Shown here piece by piece: positions 1-8,158 of a DNA stretch of 45,155 bases; within the stretch, counting starts at the first letter, position 1, and each line of letters opens with the position of its first letter. The stretch covers positions 1-45,155 of the forward strand of contig NZ_JXTE01000068.1 of NCBI RefSeq assembly GCF_000972385.1, written 5' to 3'. This stretch comes from Streptomyces sp. WM6386 (GTDB lineage Bacteria > Actinomycetota > Actinomycetes > Streptomycetales > Streptomycetaceae). The notes below the pieces were generated by a model. The model searched no databases. It saw nothing but the letters and a program-made list of their open reading frames with translations, and was not told the DNA's origin. The translations under genes and the position numbers were made by a program.

Positions 1-1453
1 GCTGGGGTTCGGGAGGCGGGGTGAAGCCGGGGCCGTCGGGCGGGGGGTGGCCGGGGCCACCGTAGGGGTTGTACGGCGAAGGGACGCCGGGTTGGGCGGG
101 GAGGGCGTACGCCGGGGCCTGCGGCTGTTGGGGGTATCCGTACGCCGGGGGCTGGGCCTGGGGGTGCTGCGGGTGCTGCTGGGGGTGGCCGTAGGCGGGG
201 TGACCGGGCGTGGGGCCGTACGGCGGGGGCGTCTGCGGGTCGGCTCCGTAGCCGGGACGGGCGGACGGGGGGCCGTACGGAGGCTGTGGTTGGCCCGGCC
301 CACTCGTCGGCGCCGGTGGGGGAGTGTGGGTGCCCTGTCCCGCGACGACCGTGGGCAGGTGGTTCAGCGGCGCGCCCCCACCCGGCCGGCCCGGGGAAGG
401 CGGGGTGCCGTCGGCGGGTGCGGGCGCGTGTTCGGGCGGGGCTTCAGCAGAGCCGGGCCCGGGGGCCGCGCCAGGGCCGGAGCCCACGCCCGAGCCGGAG
501 CCCGCACCCGCACCGGATTCCGCGCCCGGCCCCTCCGGGTCCTCCGCGTCCAGCAACTGCACCGCATGCCGCCCGAGTTGTGCCACCAGCGCGCTCGGCA
601 GCCACGGGTCCCGCGACCGTCCGTCGGCCACCGTGTCCTCGGCGCCGGTCCGCTCCAGCACCTGGTCCAGCGTCGGCCGTTTCGCCGGGTCCTTCTTCAG
701 GCAGTCGCGGACGAGCTCGGCGACCCCCTCGGGCACGCCCTCCAGGTCGGGTTCCTCCTGGGCGATCCGGAACATCAGGGCGTGCACACCACTCCCCCCG
801 GCCCCGAAGGGAAGCTTGCCGGTGGCGGCGTACGCGAGTATCGAGCCGAGGCAGAACACATCGCAGGCCGGCGTGATCCGGTCGCCCCGCACCTGCTCGG
901 GCGCCATGAACCCGGGCGACCCGACGAGCGCGCCGGTCCGCGTCAGCCCCCCGTCGGTCACCGTCTCCAGTGCCCGTGCGATGCCGAAGTCGATGACACG
1001 GGGGCCGTCGATCGTCACCAGCACATTGGACGGCTTGAGATCCCGGTGCACGATCCCGGCGGCGTGGATGTCCTTGAGCGCGTGCGCGAGCCCGGCCGCG
1101 AGGATCTTCACCGACCGCTCGGGCAGTGCCCCGTGGTCGTGCCCGACGACCTGCTGGAGGCTGGGCCCGGCGACATATCCGGTGGCGACCCAGGGCACGC
1201 CGGCCTCGGTGTCGGCGTCGAGGACGGGCGCGGTCCAGTACCCGCCGACCTGCCGGGCGGCCTGCACCTCCTGCCGGAACCGCGCCCGGAACTCCTCCTG
1301 CGCGGCCAGTTCCTCGCGCACCAGCTTGACGGCGACGGTGCGCCCCCGGTCCGACCTGGCGAGATACACCTGCCCCATCCCGCCGGCCCCGAGCCGCGCC
1401 AGCAGCCGGTATACCCCGATCCTCTGCGGATTCCCCGCCCCCAGGCTCTCCAT
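1..1453 (-). CDS. Serine/threonine protein kinase, N-terminal part (C-terminus beyond window)
   Basis: Hanks-type Ser/Thr kinase. Read from an ATG at 1453 on the minus strand, preceded by a GGGGGAGGGG Shine-Dalgarno sequence. The glycine loop is near residues 22-30 (GAGGMGQVY), the ATP lysine is K43 (VAVK), the catalytic loop is HRDLKPSN (136-143, D138) and DFG is at 155-157, so it should be an active kinase. The kinase domain ends near residue 270. A long Ala/Gly/Pro-rich linker follows, turning into PPYG/PAYG/PQQP repeats that run off the window at residue about 484. In streptomycetes such linkers usually precede a transmembrane segment or a PQQ/WD-like sensor domain, but that part is not visible. 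The substrate is unknown. Confidence 0.93.
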   Translation of the reverse strand, partial: MESLGAGNPQRIGVYRLLARLGAGGMGQVYLARSDRGRTVAVKLVREELAAQEEFRARFRQEVQAARQVGGYWTAPVLDADTEAGVPWVATGYVAGPSLQQVVGHDHGALPERSVKILAAGLAHALKDIHAAGIVHRDLKPSNVLVTIDGPRVIDFGIARALETVTDGGLTRTGALVGSPGFMAPEQVRGDRITPACDVFCLGSILAYAATGKLPFGAGGSGVHALMFRIAQEEPDLEGVPEGVAELVRDCLKKDPAKRPTLDQVLERTGAEDTVADGRSRDPWLPSALVAQLGRHAVQLLDAEDPEGPGAESGAGAGSGSGVGSGPGAAPGPGSAEAPPEHAPAPADGTPPSPGRPGGGAPLNHLPTVVAGQGTHTPPPAPTSGPGQPQPPYGPPSARPGYGADPQTPPPYGPTPGHPAYGHPQQHPQHPQAQPPAYGYPQQPQAPAYALPAQPGVPSPYNPYGGPGHPPPDGPGFTPPPEPQ

Positions 1454-1562
1454 CGCAGCCCCTCCCCCGAACTCCCCCGTGCGTGCCCCAGTGCGACTGA
1501 CCACGATAGTGCGGGCATACGAGGAGGTCAGCGACGCGTGTTCTACGGTTCCGATGGGGGTC

Positions 1563-1586
1563 CCCCCAGGCGTTCAGCACTGGGGG
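1563..1586 (-). terminator. Hairpin downstream of small ORF
   Basis: Inverted repeat CCCCCAG (1563-1569) and CTGGGGG (1580-1586) with a 10-nt loop, about 50 nt downstream of the minus-strand ORF ending at 1639. There is no clear U-tract, which is common for Streptomyces terminators. Confidence 0.4.
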
Positions 1587-1638
1587 AGGACCGATCCGCT
1601 TCTGTGAGCGGCGGGCGACCTGTCCGGCCCGCCGTCGA

Positions 1639-1830
1639 TCAGACGTCCTGGGTGACACAGCTGCCGAAGAGCTCCACGTTCACGATGAACGGGATCTGTA
1701 TCTCCTCGCCCGCGGTGCCGGTGAACAGGCCCCAGCCGGGCTCCTGCACGATCTGCCGGTGCATGACCAGTTGGACCGCCGAGTACGGCGGCACCGCCAC
1801 ACCGCATGTGAACTCGTGAACGCCGGTCAC
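1639..1830 (-). CDS. Small hypothetical protein, start unresolved
   Basis: I do not recognise this protein. From the only in-frame canonical start (GTG at 1830, no Shine-Dalgarno) it is 63 aa, ending in GSCVTQDV. The open frame continues upstream without a stop to 2043 (TGA at 2044-2046), with strongly G/C third positions and a plausible Ser/Thr/Arg-rich then hydrophobic sequence, but no ATG, GTG or TTG. Real coding therefore probably extends to about codon CTG 1977 or beyond. Either a non-canonical start is used, or the 5' end has been lost by mutation or frameshift. The interval 1831-2130 otherwise holds only this frame and the promoter region of the aminotransferase gene. Confidence 0.5.
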   Translation of the reverse strand: MTGVHEFTCGVAVPPYSAVQLVMHRQIVQEPGWGLFTGTAGEEIQIPFIVNVELFGSCVTQDV

Positions 1831-2090
1831 GGTGGCGGCGCTGCTGTTGCGCAGGATGAAACTGTCGACGCGGGCGGTGTACGGAGGGCGGCGGGGGAGC
1901 CGCGAGAGCCGGGTCGGGCGGAACTGGCCGGGGGTGCGCGCGGACGAGGTGGCGGACGTGTTCTGCCGTGAGTTCAGCTGCCGGAGAAGGAGGGCCTGCC
2001 CCTGGCTGGGAGAGTAGGGACGAACCGCCCCGCCCCGCTCCCCTCACGCGACAACCTGTCGTGGAAAGCCCGCGTCCACAGACAGGACGC

Positions 2091-2123
2091 CGATACCGCT
2101 TCCGTATCGCGGACATTTACGCT
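2091..2123 (+). promoter_or_regulatory. Leaderless promoter with operator-like inverted repeat for aminotransferase gene
   Basis: A perfect 6-bp inverted repeat CGATAC (2091-2096) / GTATCG (2104-2109) lies just upstream of a -10-like TACGCT (2118-2123). Only 7 nt separate that box from the ATG at 2131, and no Shine-Dalgarno is present. This fits a leaderless transcript with a repressor site between -35 and -10. It is an inference from sequence only. Confidence 0.4.
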
Positions 2124-2130
2124 CACCCGC

Positions 2131-3486
2131 ATGACCCCTCAGCCAAACCCCGAGGTCGGCGCCGCCGTCAAGGCCGCGGACCGCGCTCATGTGTTCCACT
2201 CCTGGTCCGCGCAGGAGCTCATCGACCCGCTCGCCGTCGCCGGCGCCGAGGGGTCGTACTTCTGGGACTACGACGGCAAGCGGTACCTCGACTTCACCAG
2301 CGGGCTCGTCTACACCAACATCGGCTACCAGCACCCGAAGGTCGTCGCCGCGATCCAGGAACAGGCCGCGACCCTGTCCACGTTCGCGCCCGCCTTCGCC
2401 GTCGAGGCCCGTTCCGAGGCGGCCCGGCTGATCGCCGAGCGGACGCCCGGCGAACTGGACAAGATCTTCTTCACCAACGCCGGCGCCGACGCGGTGGAGC
2501 ACGCGGTGCGCATGGCCCGGCTGCACACCGGCCGGTCCAAGGTGATGGCCGCCTACCGCTCGTACCACGGCGGCACCCAGCAGGCGATCAACCTCACCGG
2601 TGACCCGCGCCGCTGGGCCTCCGACAGCGCCTCCGCGGGCGTCGTCCACTTCTGGGCGCCGTACCTGTACCGCTCCCGCTTCTACGCGGAGACGGAGGAG
2701 CAGGAGTGTGCGCGGGCGCTGGAGCACCTGGAGACGACGATCGCCTTCGAGGGGCCGGCCACCGTCGCCGCGATCATCCTCGAGACGATCCCCGGCACCG
2801 CCGGGATCATGGTCCCGCCGCCCGGCTACCTCGCCGGTGTGCGCGAGATCTGCGACAAGTACGGGATCGTCTTCATCCTGGACGAGGTCATGGCCGGGTT
2901 CGGGCGGACCGGTGAGTGGTTCGCGGCCGACCTGTTCGATGTCACGCCCGACCTGATGACCTTCGCCAAGGGCGTGAACAGCGGATACGTGCCGCTCGGC
3001 GGTGTCGCCATCTCCGGCGAGATCGCGGAGACCTTCGGCAAGCGGCCGTACCCGGGTGGTCTGACGTACTCCGGGCACCCGCTGGCCTGTGCCGCCGCCG
3101 TCGCGACCATCAACGTCATGGCGGAGGAGGGCATCGTCGAGAACGCCGCCCGCCTCGGTGCCGAGGTCGTCGAGCCCGCGCTGCGGGAGCTGGCCGAACG
3201 CCACCCGTCGGTCGGCGAGGTGCGCGGTGTCGGCATGTTCTGGGCGCTGGACCTGGTGAAGAACAAGGAGACCCGCGAGCCGCTGGTGCCGTACAACGCG
3301 GCCGGTGAGGCCAACGCCCCGATGGCCGCGTTCGGCGCCGCCGCCAAGAAGCACGGGATCTGGCCGTTCATCAACATGAACCGCACCCATGTCGTGCCGC
3401 CGTGCAACGTCTCCGAGGCCGAGCTGAAGGAAGGCCTCTCGGCGCTGGACGCGGCGCTCTCCGTGGCGGACGAGCACACGCGGTAG
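2131..3486 (+). CDS. Class III PLP-dependent aminotransferase
   Basis: Fold-type I, class-III (omega) aminotransferase of 451 aa, a normal length. The PLP pocket shows the acidic residue D251 in FILDEVMAGFGR and the Schiff-base lysine K280 in TFAKGVNSGYVPLGG, spaced as in the family. The small-domain arginine region and the 'YSGHPLACAAA' motif are also present. It likely moves an amino group from an omega-amino acid (for example beta-alanine, GABA or taurine-like) to pyruvate or 2-oxoglutarate; sequence alone does not settle the substrate. The adjacent downstream GntR regulator is a plausible controller. The ATG at 2131 has no Shine-Dalgarno and may be read from a leaderless mRNA. Confidence 0.92.
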   Translation: MTPQPNPEVGAAVKAADRAHVFHSWSAQELIDPLAVAGAEGSYFWDYDGKRYLDFTSGLVYTNIGYQHPKVVAAIQEQAATLSTFAPAFAVEARSEAARLIAERTPGELDKIFFTNAGADAVEHAVRMARLHTGRSKVMAAYRSYHGGTQQAINLTGDPRRWASDSASAGVVHFWAPYLYRSRFYAETEEQECARALEHLETTIAFEGPATVAAIILETIPGTAGIMVPPPGYLAGVREICDKYGIVFILDEVMAGFGRTGEWFAADLFDVTPDLMTFAKGVNSGYVPLGGVAISGEIAETFGKRPYPGGLTYSGHPLACAAAVATINVMAEEGIVENAARLGAEVVEPALRELAERHPSVGEVRGVGMFWALDLVKNKETREPLVPYNAAGEANAPMAAFGAAAKKHGIWPFINMNRTHVVPPCNVSEAELKEGLSALDAALSVADEHTR

Positions 3487-3545
3487 CCGCAGGCCCTGTG
3501 ACGCACGCTACGCGGGTAAACGCCGAAAACCCGAACGCGTAAGGT

Positions 3546-3579
3546 GGCGTGCTCGTAGACATACGTGTACGAGCACGCC
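3546..3579. promoter_or_regulatory. Perfect 12-bp inverted repeat upstream of GntR gene
   Basis: GGCGTGCTCGTA (3546-3557) and TACGAGCACGCC (3568-3579) are perfect inverted repeats with a 10-nt spacer. They lie 60 nt after the aminotransferase stop and 31 nt before the GntR start at 3610. They could be an autoregulatory operator of the GntR protein or a terminator of the aminotransferase gene; the lack of a T-run favours an operator. Confidence 0.55.
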
Positions 3580-3609
3580 CACCCGACCGCCATCAGGGAG
3601 AGGCCGACC

Positions 3610-4314
3610 ATGCCCGGCAGCAGCGGCAACGGCGCCGTGACCCGCAGCACCCTGCGGCAGCAGATCGCCGACGCGCTTCGCGACGAGGTGCTCGCGGGGC
3701 GGCTCCAGCCGGGTCAGGAGTTCACGGTCAAGGAGATCGCCGAGCAGTACGGGGTCTCCGCGACCCCGGTCCGCGAGGCGCTCGTCGACCTCTCCGCTCA
3801 AGGTCTCCTGGAGGCGGACCAGCATCGCGGTTTCCGCGTGCACGAGTACTCCTCGGCCGACTACCGGGGCATCATCGAGGCCCGCAGCCTCGTCATCGAC
3901 GGCATGTTCCACGCGCTGGACGGCGGCCACCAGGGGTTCGTCCACGACCCCGACAACTCCCGTGTCCTCGCCGCCCTCGCCGGGGTGCGACGGCGTGGCG
4001 AGGAGGCGCAACGAGCGGCCCTCGCCGGGGACCTCACCGTTCTGATCGGCTACGACCTGCGGTTCTGGCGTGAGTTGAGCGCCGTGTTCGGCAACCCCTA
4101 CCTCGCCGACTTCCTGCACCGGCTGCGCGTCCAGTCCTGGGTGTGCGCGGTACAGCAGCTGCGCCGCCTCACCGACCTGCGCGGACAGCTGTGGGCCGAG
4201 CACACCGAGCTGGTCGACGCGCTCGTCCACCGGGACACCACGGCGGCGCGGGAGATCGTCGCCGCGTACAACGCGCACTCGCTCGCGGTGGTCGAGCGCA
4301 TGGCCGGCGGATGA
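3610..4314 (+). CDS. GntR-family transcriptional regulator (FCD/FadR type)
   Basis: Regulator of 234 aa. The N-terminal winged helix spans about residues 12-80, with the family signature around ATPVREAL (51-58) and the wing ending in HRGFRV. The C-terminal all-helical FCD-like ligand domain spans about 85-220. The ATG at 3610 is chosen because AGGGAGAGG precedes it. An in-frame GTG at 3565 would put the start inside the 12-bp inverted repeat. The adjacent aminotransferase gene in the same orientation suggests control of that enzyme and of itself through the nearby repeats. The effector (an organic acid or amino acid for this class) is unknown. Confidence 0.9.
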   Translation: MPGSSGNGAVTRSTLRQQIADALRDEVLAGRLQPGQEFTVKEIAEQYGVSATPVREALVDLSAQGLLEADQHRGFRVHEYSSADYRGIIEARSLVIDGMFHALDGGHQGFVHDPDNSRVLAALAGVRRRGEEAQRAALAGDLTVLIGYDLRFWRELSAVFGNPYLADFLHRLRVQSWVCAVQQLRRLTDLRGQLWAEHTELVDALVHRDTTAAREIVAAYNAHSLAVVERMAGG

Positions 4315-4322
4315 GCCGCCGG
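4304..4322 (+). terminator. Hairpin overlapping the GntR stop codon
   Basis: CCGGCGG (4304-4310) and CCGCCGG (4316-4322) with a 5-nt loop, spanning the stop codon of the GntR gene. A 12-nt palindrome CACCCGCGGGTG follows shortly after. Together they may end transcription, but there is no T-run. Confidence 0.35.
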
Positions 4323-4458
4323 ACGTGAGCCACCCGCGGGTGTGGGTATGGGACGTACAGCAGAGCAGCTGACCCCGCCCGGGGGGAAGCCACGGCACGC
4401 CGGACCGATTACTCTTCCCTGACCGCTTCGCTACACCGTGCTATGCGAGGAGCCTTCT

Positions 4459-5109
4459 TTGGCCTGTGACCTGTGGCTGGTACCGCTCGTCGACGTGTTG
4501 TGCCACACGCCCGACAACCCGTTCGCCGAGGAACTCGCGCAATACAACAAGGTGCTCGCCGAGGCCGGGCTGCCACCGGTGCCGGTGTACCAGTACATGC
4601 CGGGCCTGTCCGGTGAGGTCGCCCCGGTGGCCGGCTTCGACTACGACGCGCTGCACTTCCTGCGCCGCGCGTATCTCCTCCAGATGTGCGGTCTGCCGGT
4701 GACGCCGGTGGACGAACTGGGCGGGGACTACGAGCAGTTGCTGGAGATGTTCGAGACGACGGCCCAGCAGTCCCATCTGGTCTGGCACTACGACCACGCC
4801 GGCGCCTATGTGCCGGTGGACTTCCCGCACCCGCTGGCCAATGACGAACTCCTGGCCGGTGGCGGCCCCTTGGGCTCCTCCCAGACGCTGCTGCGGGAGC
4901 TGGAGCTGGTGGCCCCCTCGATCGGCATCGACCCGGCCAACCCTCCGGCGGCCCCCCAACCCCCGCTGGGCCCCACGGAACTGGAGGAGCCGGCCGTCCC
5001 CGCGCCGTACGACCCCAGCCCCTTCGCCCGTGAGCGGCATGTGTGGCTGGGCCTGCACGCGGCGGCGACCCGGAGCCTGGCACAGGGGTCGATGATCATC
5101 TTCAGCTGA
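4459..5109 (+). CDS. Conserved-looking hypothetical protein
   Basis: I do not recognise the family. The protein is about 216 aa if it starts at TTG 4459, which has an ideal GAGGAG (4447-4452) in front; an in-frame GTG at 4438 lacks one. It is soluble and acidic, with no signal peptide or membrane segment. Features visible are an N-terminal hydrophobic beta-like stretch (DLWLVPLVDVLCH), a Tyr/Pro-rich 'VPVYQYMPG' patch, a His-containing 'VWHYDHAGAYVPVDFP' patch and a Pro-rich stretch near residues 170-190. Codon bias is typical for the window, so it is probably a real core gene. It stands alone, followed by a convergent gene. Confidence 0.7.
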   Translation: MACDLWLVPLVDVLCHTPDNPFAEELAQYNKVLAEAGLPPVPVYQYMPGLSGEVAPVAGFDYDALHFLRRAYLLQMCGLPVTPVDELGGDYEQLLEMFETTAQQSHLVWHYDHAGAYVPVDFPHPLANDELLAGGGPLGSSQTLLRELELVAPSIGIDPANPPAAPQPPLGPTELEEPAVPAPYDPSPFARERHVWLGLHAAATRSLAQGSMIIFS

Positions 5110-5112
5110 GGC

Positions 5113-5403
5113 TCAACGCAGCTGCGACAGACCCTTCTTCAGGTCCTCGCTGTTCATGATGGGGAAGACCTCCACCTGGGCGTTGAGGTGCGAGAAGAAC
5201 GGCTCGCCGATGGGAGGCAGATCCGAGCTGTCCTGCATGTCGAAGACGAGGAAACAGGTCCGCCGACCGCCCTCGGGCCCGAAGTAGGCGGCCTCCGGCT
5301 TGATGTGCTCCAGCGTCTCCGCCAGCAGTTCCTGCATCTTGCCGCTGGCCAGTGCCTCGTTCGCCTTGTCCGTGTCCAGCGTCGCCTTGAGCATCACGCG
5401 CAT
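5113..5403 (-). CDS. Small protein, probable dimeric alpha/beta-barrel fold
   Basis: Protein of 96 aa. The pattern (MRVMLKATLD at the N-terminus, a long helix, 'AAYFGPEGGRRTCFLVFDM', a second helix, then 'NAQVEVFPIM') looks like the ferredoxin-like dimeric barrel of the YCII/DUF3303 type. This is a fold impression, not a firm match, and no function is assigned. The ATG at 5403 has GGAAGG upstream. It lies 38 nt downstream of the ECF sigma gene on the same strand and is probably co-transcribed with it. Such small barrel proteins and YCII-like proteins are frequent companions of sigma factors with SnoaL-like tails. Confidence 0.72.
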   Translation of the reverse strand: MRVMLKATLDTDKANEALASGKMQELLAETLEHIKPEAAYFGPEGGRRTCFLVFDMQDSSDLPPIGEPFFSHLNAQVEVFPIMNSEDLKKGLSQLR

Positions 5404-5441
5404 CGCAGTCACCTTCCGCCGTCCGCCCGGTTTGCGTACTT

Positions 5442-6290
5442 TTACATCGTATGCCCGATGGCCGGTTCCAGCCCTGCCAGCCGGTCCGGCTCCGCGATCA
5501 CCTCGATCTCGCTGATCAGATCGCCGTCGAAGGTGAACCGGAGCAGCACCCGCAGACGCCCCGCCTCCAGCATCGCCACGGCGATCTGCCCGTCGACCAG
5601 GACGAGATCCGCGAACCGCGCCCGGCCCGTGGAGGCCATCGCGCCCTCGGCCACCGGGCGGGCGCCGGAGACGAGGATCGGTTCGGGGGTCGGCAGGACC
5701 GCGCGGTCGGCGCACAGGACCACGTCGGGGTGGAGCAGGGCGAGCAGCGCGTCGAAGTCGCCGCCACGCGTCGCGGCGAGATACGCGCCGACCACCCTGC
5801 GCTGCCGCGGCAGGTCGGCCGAGGGTGCCGGCGCTCCCTTGACCCGGCGCCGGGCACGGCTCGCCAACTGCCGTGTCGCCGCCGGGGTCTTCTCGATCAG
5901 CGGGGCGATCTCGTCGAAGGGGACCTGGAACATGTCGTGCAGGACGAAGGCCAGCCGTTCCGCCGGGGCGAGGGTGTCGAGGACGACGAGCAGCGCGAGG
6001 CCCACCGAGTCGGCGAGCAGCGCCTCCTCCTCGGGGTCGGCCACAGTCACGGCCGCGGCCCGCTCCAGCGGCTCCTCACGCCGGTGCTCACGCGAGCGCA
6101 GCATGTTCAGACACACCCGCGCGACCACCGTCGTCAGCCATCCCGCCGGGTTCTCCACGTCCCCCGTGTCCGCCCGGCTGACCCGCAACCACGCGTCCTG
6201 CAACGCGTCGTCGGCCTCGGCGACCGACCCGAGCATGCGATAGGCCACGGCACGCAGCCGCGCCCGGTGCGCCTCGAACTCCTCGATCAT
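5442..6290 (-). CDS. ECF RNA polymerase sigma factor with SnoaL-like C-terminal domain
   Basis: About 282 aa, longer than a minimal ECF sigma (about 180 aa). Sigma region 2 is at residues 5-70 (AYRMLGSVAEADDALQDAWLR) and region 4 at about 105-160 (FDEIAPLIEKTPAATRQLASRARRR). A C-terminal domain of about 110 aa (AYLAATRGGDFDALLALLHPDVV...) resembles the SnoaL/NTF2-like tails of SigJ/ECF41-type factors, which act as built-in regulators. No anti-sigma gene is adjacent, which fits. The start is ATG 6290; an in-frame GTG at 6305 is the alternative. It lies 24 nt after the phosphoesterase stop, so all three genes may form one transcript. Confidence 0.9.
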   Translation of the reverse strand: MIEEFEAHRARLRAVAYRMLGSVAEADDALQDAWLRVSRADTGDVENPAGWLTTVVARVCLNMLRSREHRREEPLERAAAVTVADPEEEALLADSVGLALLVVLDTLAPAERLAFVLHDMFQVPFDEIAPLIEKTPAATRQLASRARRRVKGAPAPSADLPRQRRVVGAYLAATRGGDFDALLALLHPDVVLCADRAVLPTPEPILVSGARPVAEGAMASTGRARFADLVLVDGQIAVAMLEAGRLRVLLRFTFDGDLISEIEVIAEPDRLAGLEPAIGHTM

Positions 6291-6314
6291 GATCCCCCCG
6301 TCCACCCCGGGACC

Positions 6315-8123
6315 CTAGAACACGGCCGTCCCGCCCTGCGTCAGCTTCCAGTTGGTGACCGCGAAGTCCGCCGGGTTCAGGGCCCCCTTCGCCGTCACGT
6401 AGTCGATCATCAGCTGGCGGATCTCGTTCGTCGAGCTGTACGCGATGTCCGCGTCCGCGATGTGCGGGTACCCCGAACCGCCGTTGGCCCGGTAGTTGTT
6501 GACGGCGACGACGAAGACCTGGTCGTCGGCCACGGCCGCACCGCCGTAGGTCAGGTTCTTGATCCGCGAACCCTCGGCGGCCGCGATGTCGATGTCGTAC
6601 GAGACTCCGGCCGCCGTGTCGTACATGTAGTCCCAGAAGCTGTTGGCGTTGGTGAGGGTCGCGGTGTCGACCTTCGTGCCGCCGGGGACCTGGTGGTAGT
6701 ACTTCGCCGCGAACTCCAGGTAGTCCTTGAGCTGCGCGCCCGTCAGCTTCTTGCCGTACAGGGTGTTGTCGTAGATGTAGAGCCCGGCGATGTCCTTGAT
6801 GGTCACGCTGCCCGCGGGGATGTCGGCGGTGCGGGAGAAGGGCGCGGCGACCGAGATCAGCGGGAGGGCCGCGTCGGACGTGGACAGGCCGGCCTTCACC
6901 GTGTCCATCTGGACCTGGTGGATGAAGTCCATGATGGGGACGTCCTTCCAGCAGGACTCGGCGGCCGAGAGGTCCTCGGTGCAGGTGCCCACGGCGGTGT
7001 TGACGTACTTCACCACCAGCTCGTGGTCGGCCTCGAGGAGCTTCCTGATCTCCGGGTCCTCGTCCACGGACTTGGGGTCGAGGGTCTGCGCGGTCTTCTT
7101 GGTGACCTTCCAGCGGCCGTGCTCCAGCTCGACCTCGAAGTCGAAGACGCTCAGCCGGTAGCCCCAGCAGTACGGCTCCGACAGCAGCACCTCCTCGCCG
7201 GTCTCGGCGTTCTTCACGGTGTACGAGGGCACCTCGACGTGGGTGTGGCCGACCAGGATCGCGTCGATGCCCGGGACCTGCTCGGCGACGAGGTTGGAGG
7301 CGTTCTCGACGTACGGGAGCGCGTCGCCGTAGGACGTCGACCCGTCGAGGCCCGAGTGGTCGGTCAGGAAGACCACGTCACAGCCGAGCGCCCGCAGCCG
7401 CGGCACATACTTCTTGGCCTGCTCGACCAGCCCCGGGAAGACCATCTTCCCGCTGACGTTGTCCTTGTCCCACAGCGCGATGCCCGGGTTGGTGAGGCCG
7501 AGGATGCCGACCTTGATGTCGGGGGCGCCCGGCACACAGATCCGCTTCACGGTGTACGGCGCGAAGGCGGGCCGCAGGGTCTTGGCGTCCAGCGCGTTGG
7601 CGCCGAGCAGCGGGAAGTGACACTGGCTCTCGAACCTGCGCAGCGTCTCGATGCCGTAGTTGAACTCGTGGTTGCCGAGGGCGGCGGCGTCGTAGCGCAT
7701 GTGGTTCATGGCGACGGCCATCGGATGCTTGACGCCCTTGCCGGTGATGGGCTGCACGCGCGCGAAGTAGTACGCGAGCGAGGTGCCCTGGATGATGTCG
7801 CCGGCGTCGACCAGCAGCACCCGCTCCTCGCCCTTGGCCTCGCGCTGCTGCTTGATGAGCGTGGCGACCCGTGCGACGCCGACGGAGTTGCCCTTGGCGT
7901 CGCTGTAGGCCGCGTCCTTGTAGTAGTCCCAGTCGAAGACATGGCTGTGCAGGTCGGTGGTGCCGAGGACGGAGAACGACCAGGTCTTGGGCGCCCTGGT
8001 GGCGGGCTTGTGCTCGGCGGCCTGTGCGGCAGGCGCCGCGGCCGCTCCCGCGACGGCCACGGCCGCACCGGTGACGGCCGACTTCTGCACGAACTCACGT
8101 CGGTTCATGGGACTGACGGGCAT
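6315..8123 (-). CDS. Tat-exported 5'-nucleotidase / 2',3'-cyclic phosphodiesterase family protein
   Basis: Secreted calcineurin-like metallophosphoesterase, 602 aa. The twin-arginine signal NRREFVQK (7-14) is followed by an Ala-rich hydrophobic stretch and a probable cleavage near AQA (33-36). Metal ligands are visible: D57/H59 in TTDLHSH, D109 in VDAGD, N151/H152 in LGNHEF, and GHTHVE further on. The C-terminal 5'-nucleotidase domain covers about residues 390-590, including the adenosine-binding-like 'NNYRANGGSGYP'. It likely dephosphorylates extracellular nucleotides or cyclic nucleotides for phosphate and nucleoside salvage. The ATG at 8123 has CAGGAG upstream. The lone position directly upstream of an ECF sigma gene is notable. 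Confidence 0.93.
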   Translation of the reverse strand: MPVSPMNRREFVQKSAVTGAAVAVAGAAAAPAAQAAEHKPATRAPKTWSFSVLGTTDLHSHVFDWDYYKDAAYSDAKGNSVGVARVATLIKQQREAKGEERVLLVDAGDIIQGTSLAYYFARVQPITGKGVKHPMAVAMNHMRYDAAALGNHEFNYGIETLRRFESQCHFPLLGANALDAKTLRPAFAPYTVKRICVPGAPDIKVGILGLTNPGIALWDKDNVSGKMVFPGLVEQAKKYVPRLRALGCDVVFLTDHSGLDGSTSYGDALPYVENASNLVAEQVPGIDAILVGHTHVEVPSYTVKNAETGEEVLLSEPYCWGYRLSVFDFEVELEHGRWKVTKKTAQTLDPKSVDEDPEIRKLLEADHELVVKYVNTAVGTCTEDLSAAESCWKDVPIMDFIHQVQMDTVKAGLSTSDAALPLISVAAPFSRTADIPAGSVTIKDIAGLYIYDNTLYGKKLTGAQLKDYLEFAAKYYHQVPGGTKVDTATLTNANSFWDYMYDTAAGVSYDIDIAAAEGSRIKNLTYGGAAVADDQVFVVAVNNYRANGGSGYPHIADADIAYSSTNEIRQLMIDYVTAKGALNPADFAVTNWKLTQGGTAVF

Positions 8124-8158
8124 ACGGAGCTCCTGGGACTGGAGAGGGAGGAGGGGTA

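Noticed and set aside
47..1819. Long plus-strand open frames (590 aa and 427 aa) across the kinase region
   Set aside because: They are mirror frames of the minus-strand Ser/Thr kinase, whose motifs (HRDLKPSN, DFG) are unmistakable. The plus-strand proteins are Arg/Pro/Gly-rich and without recognisable domains.
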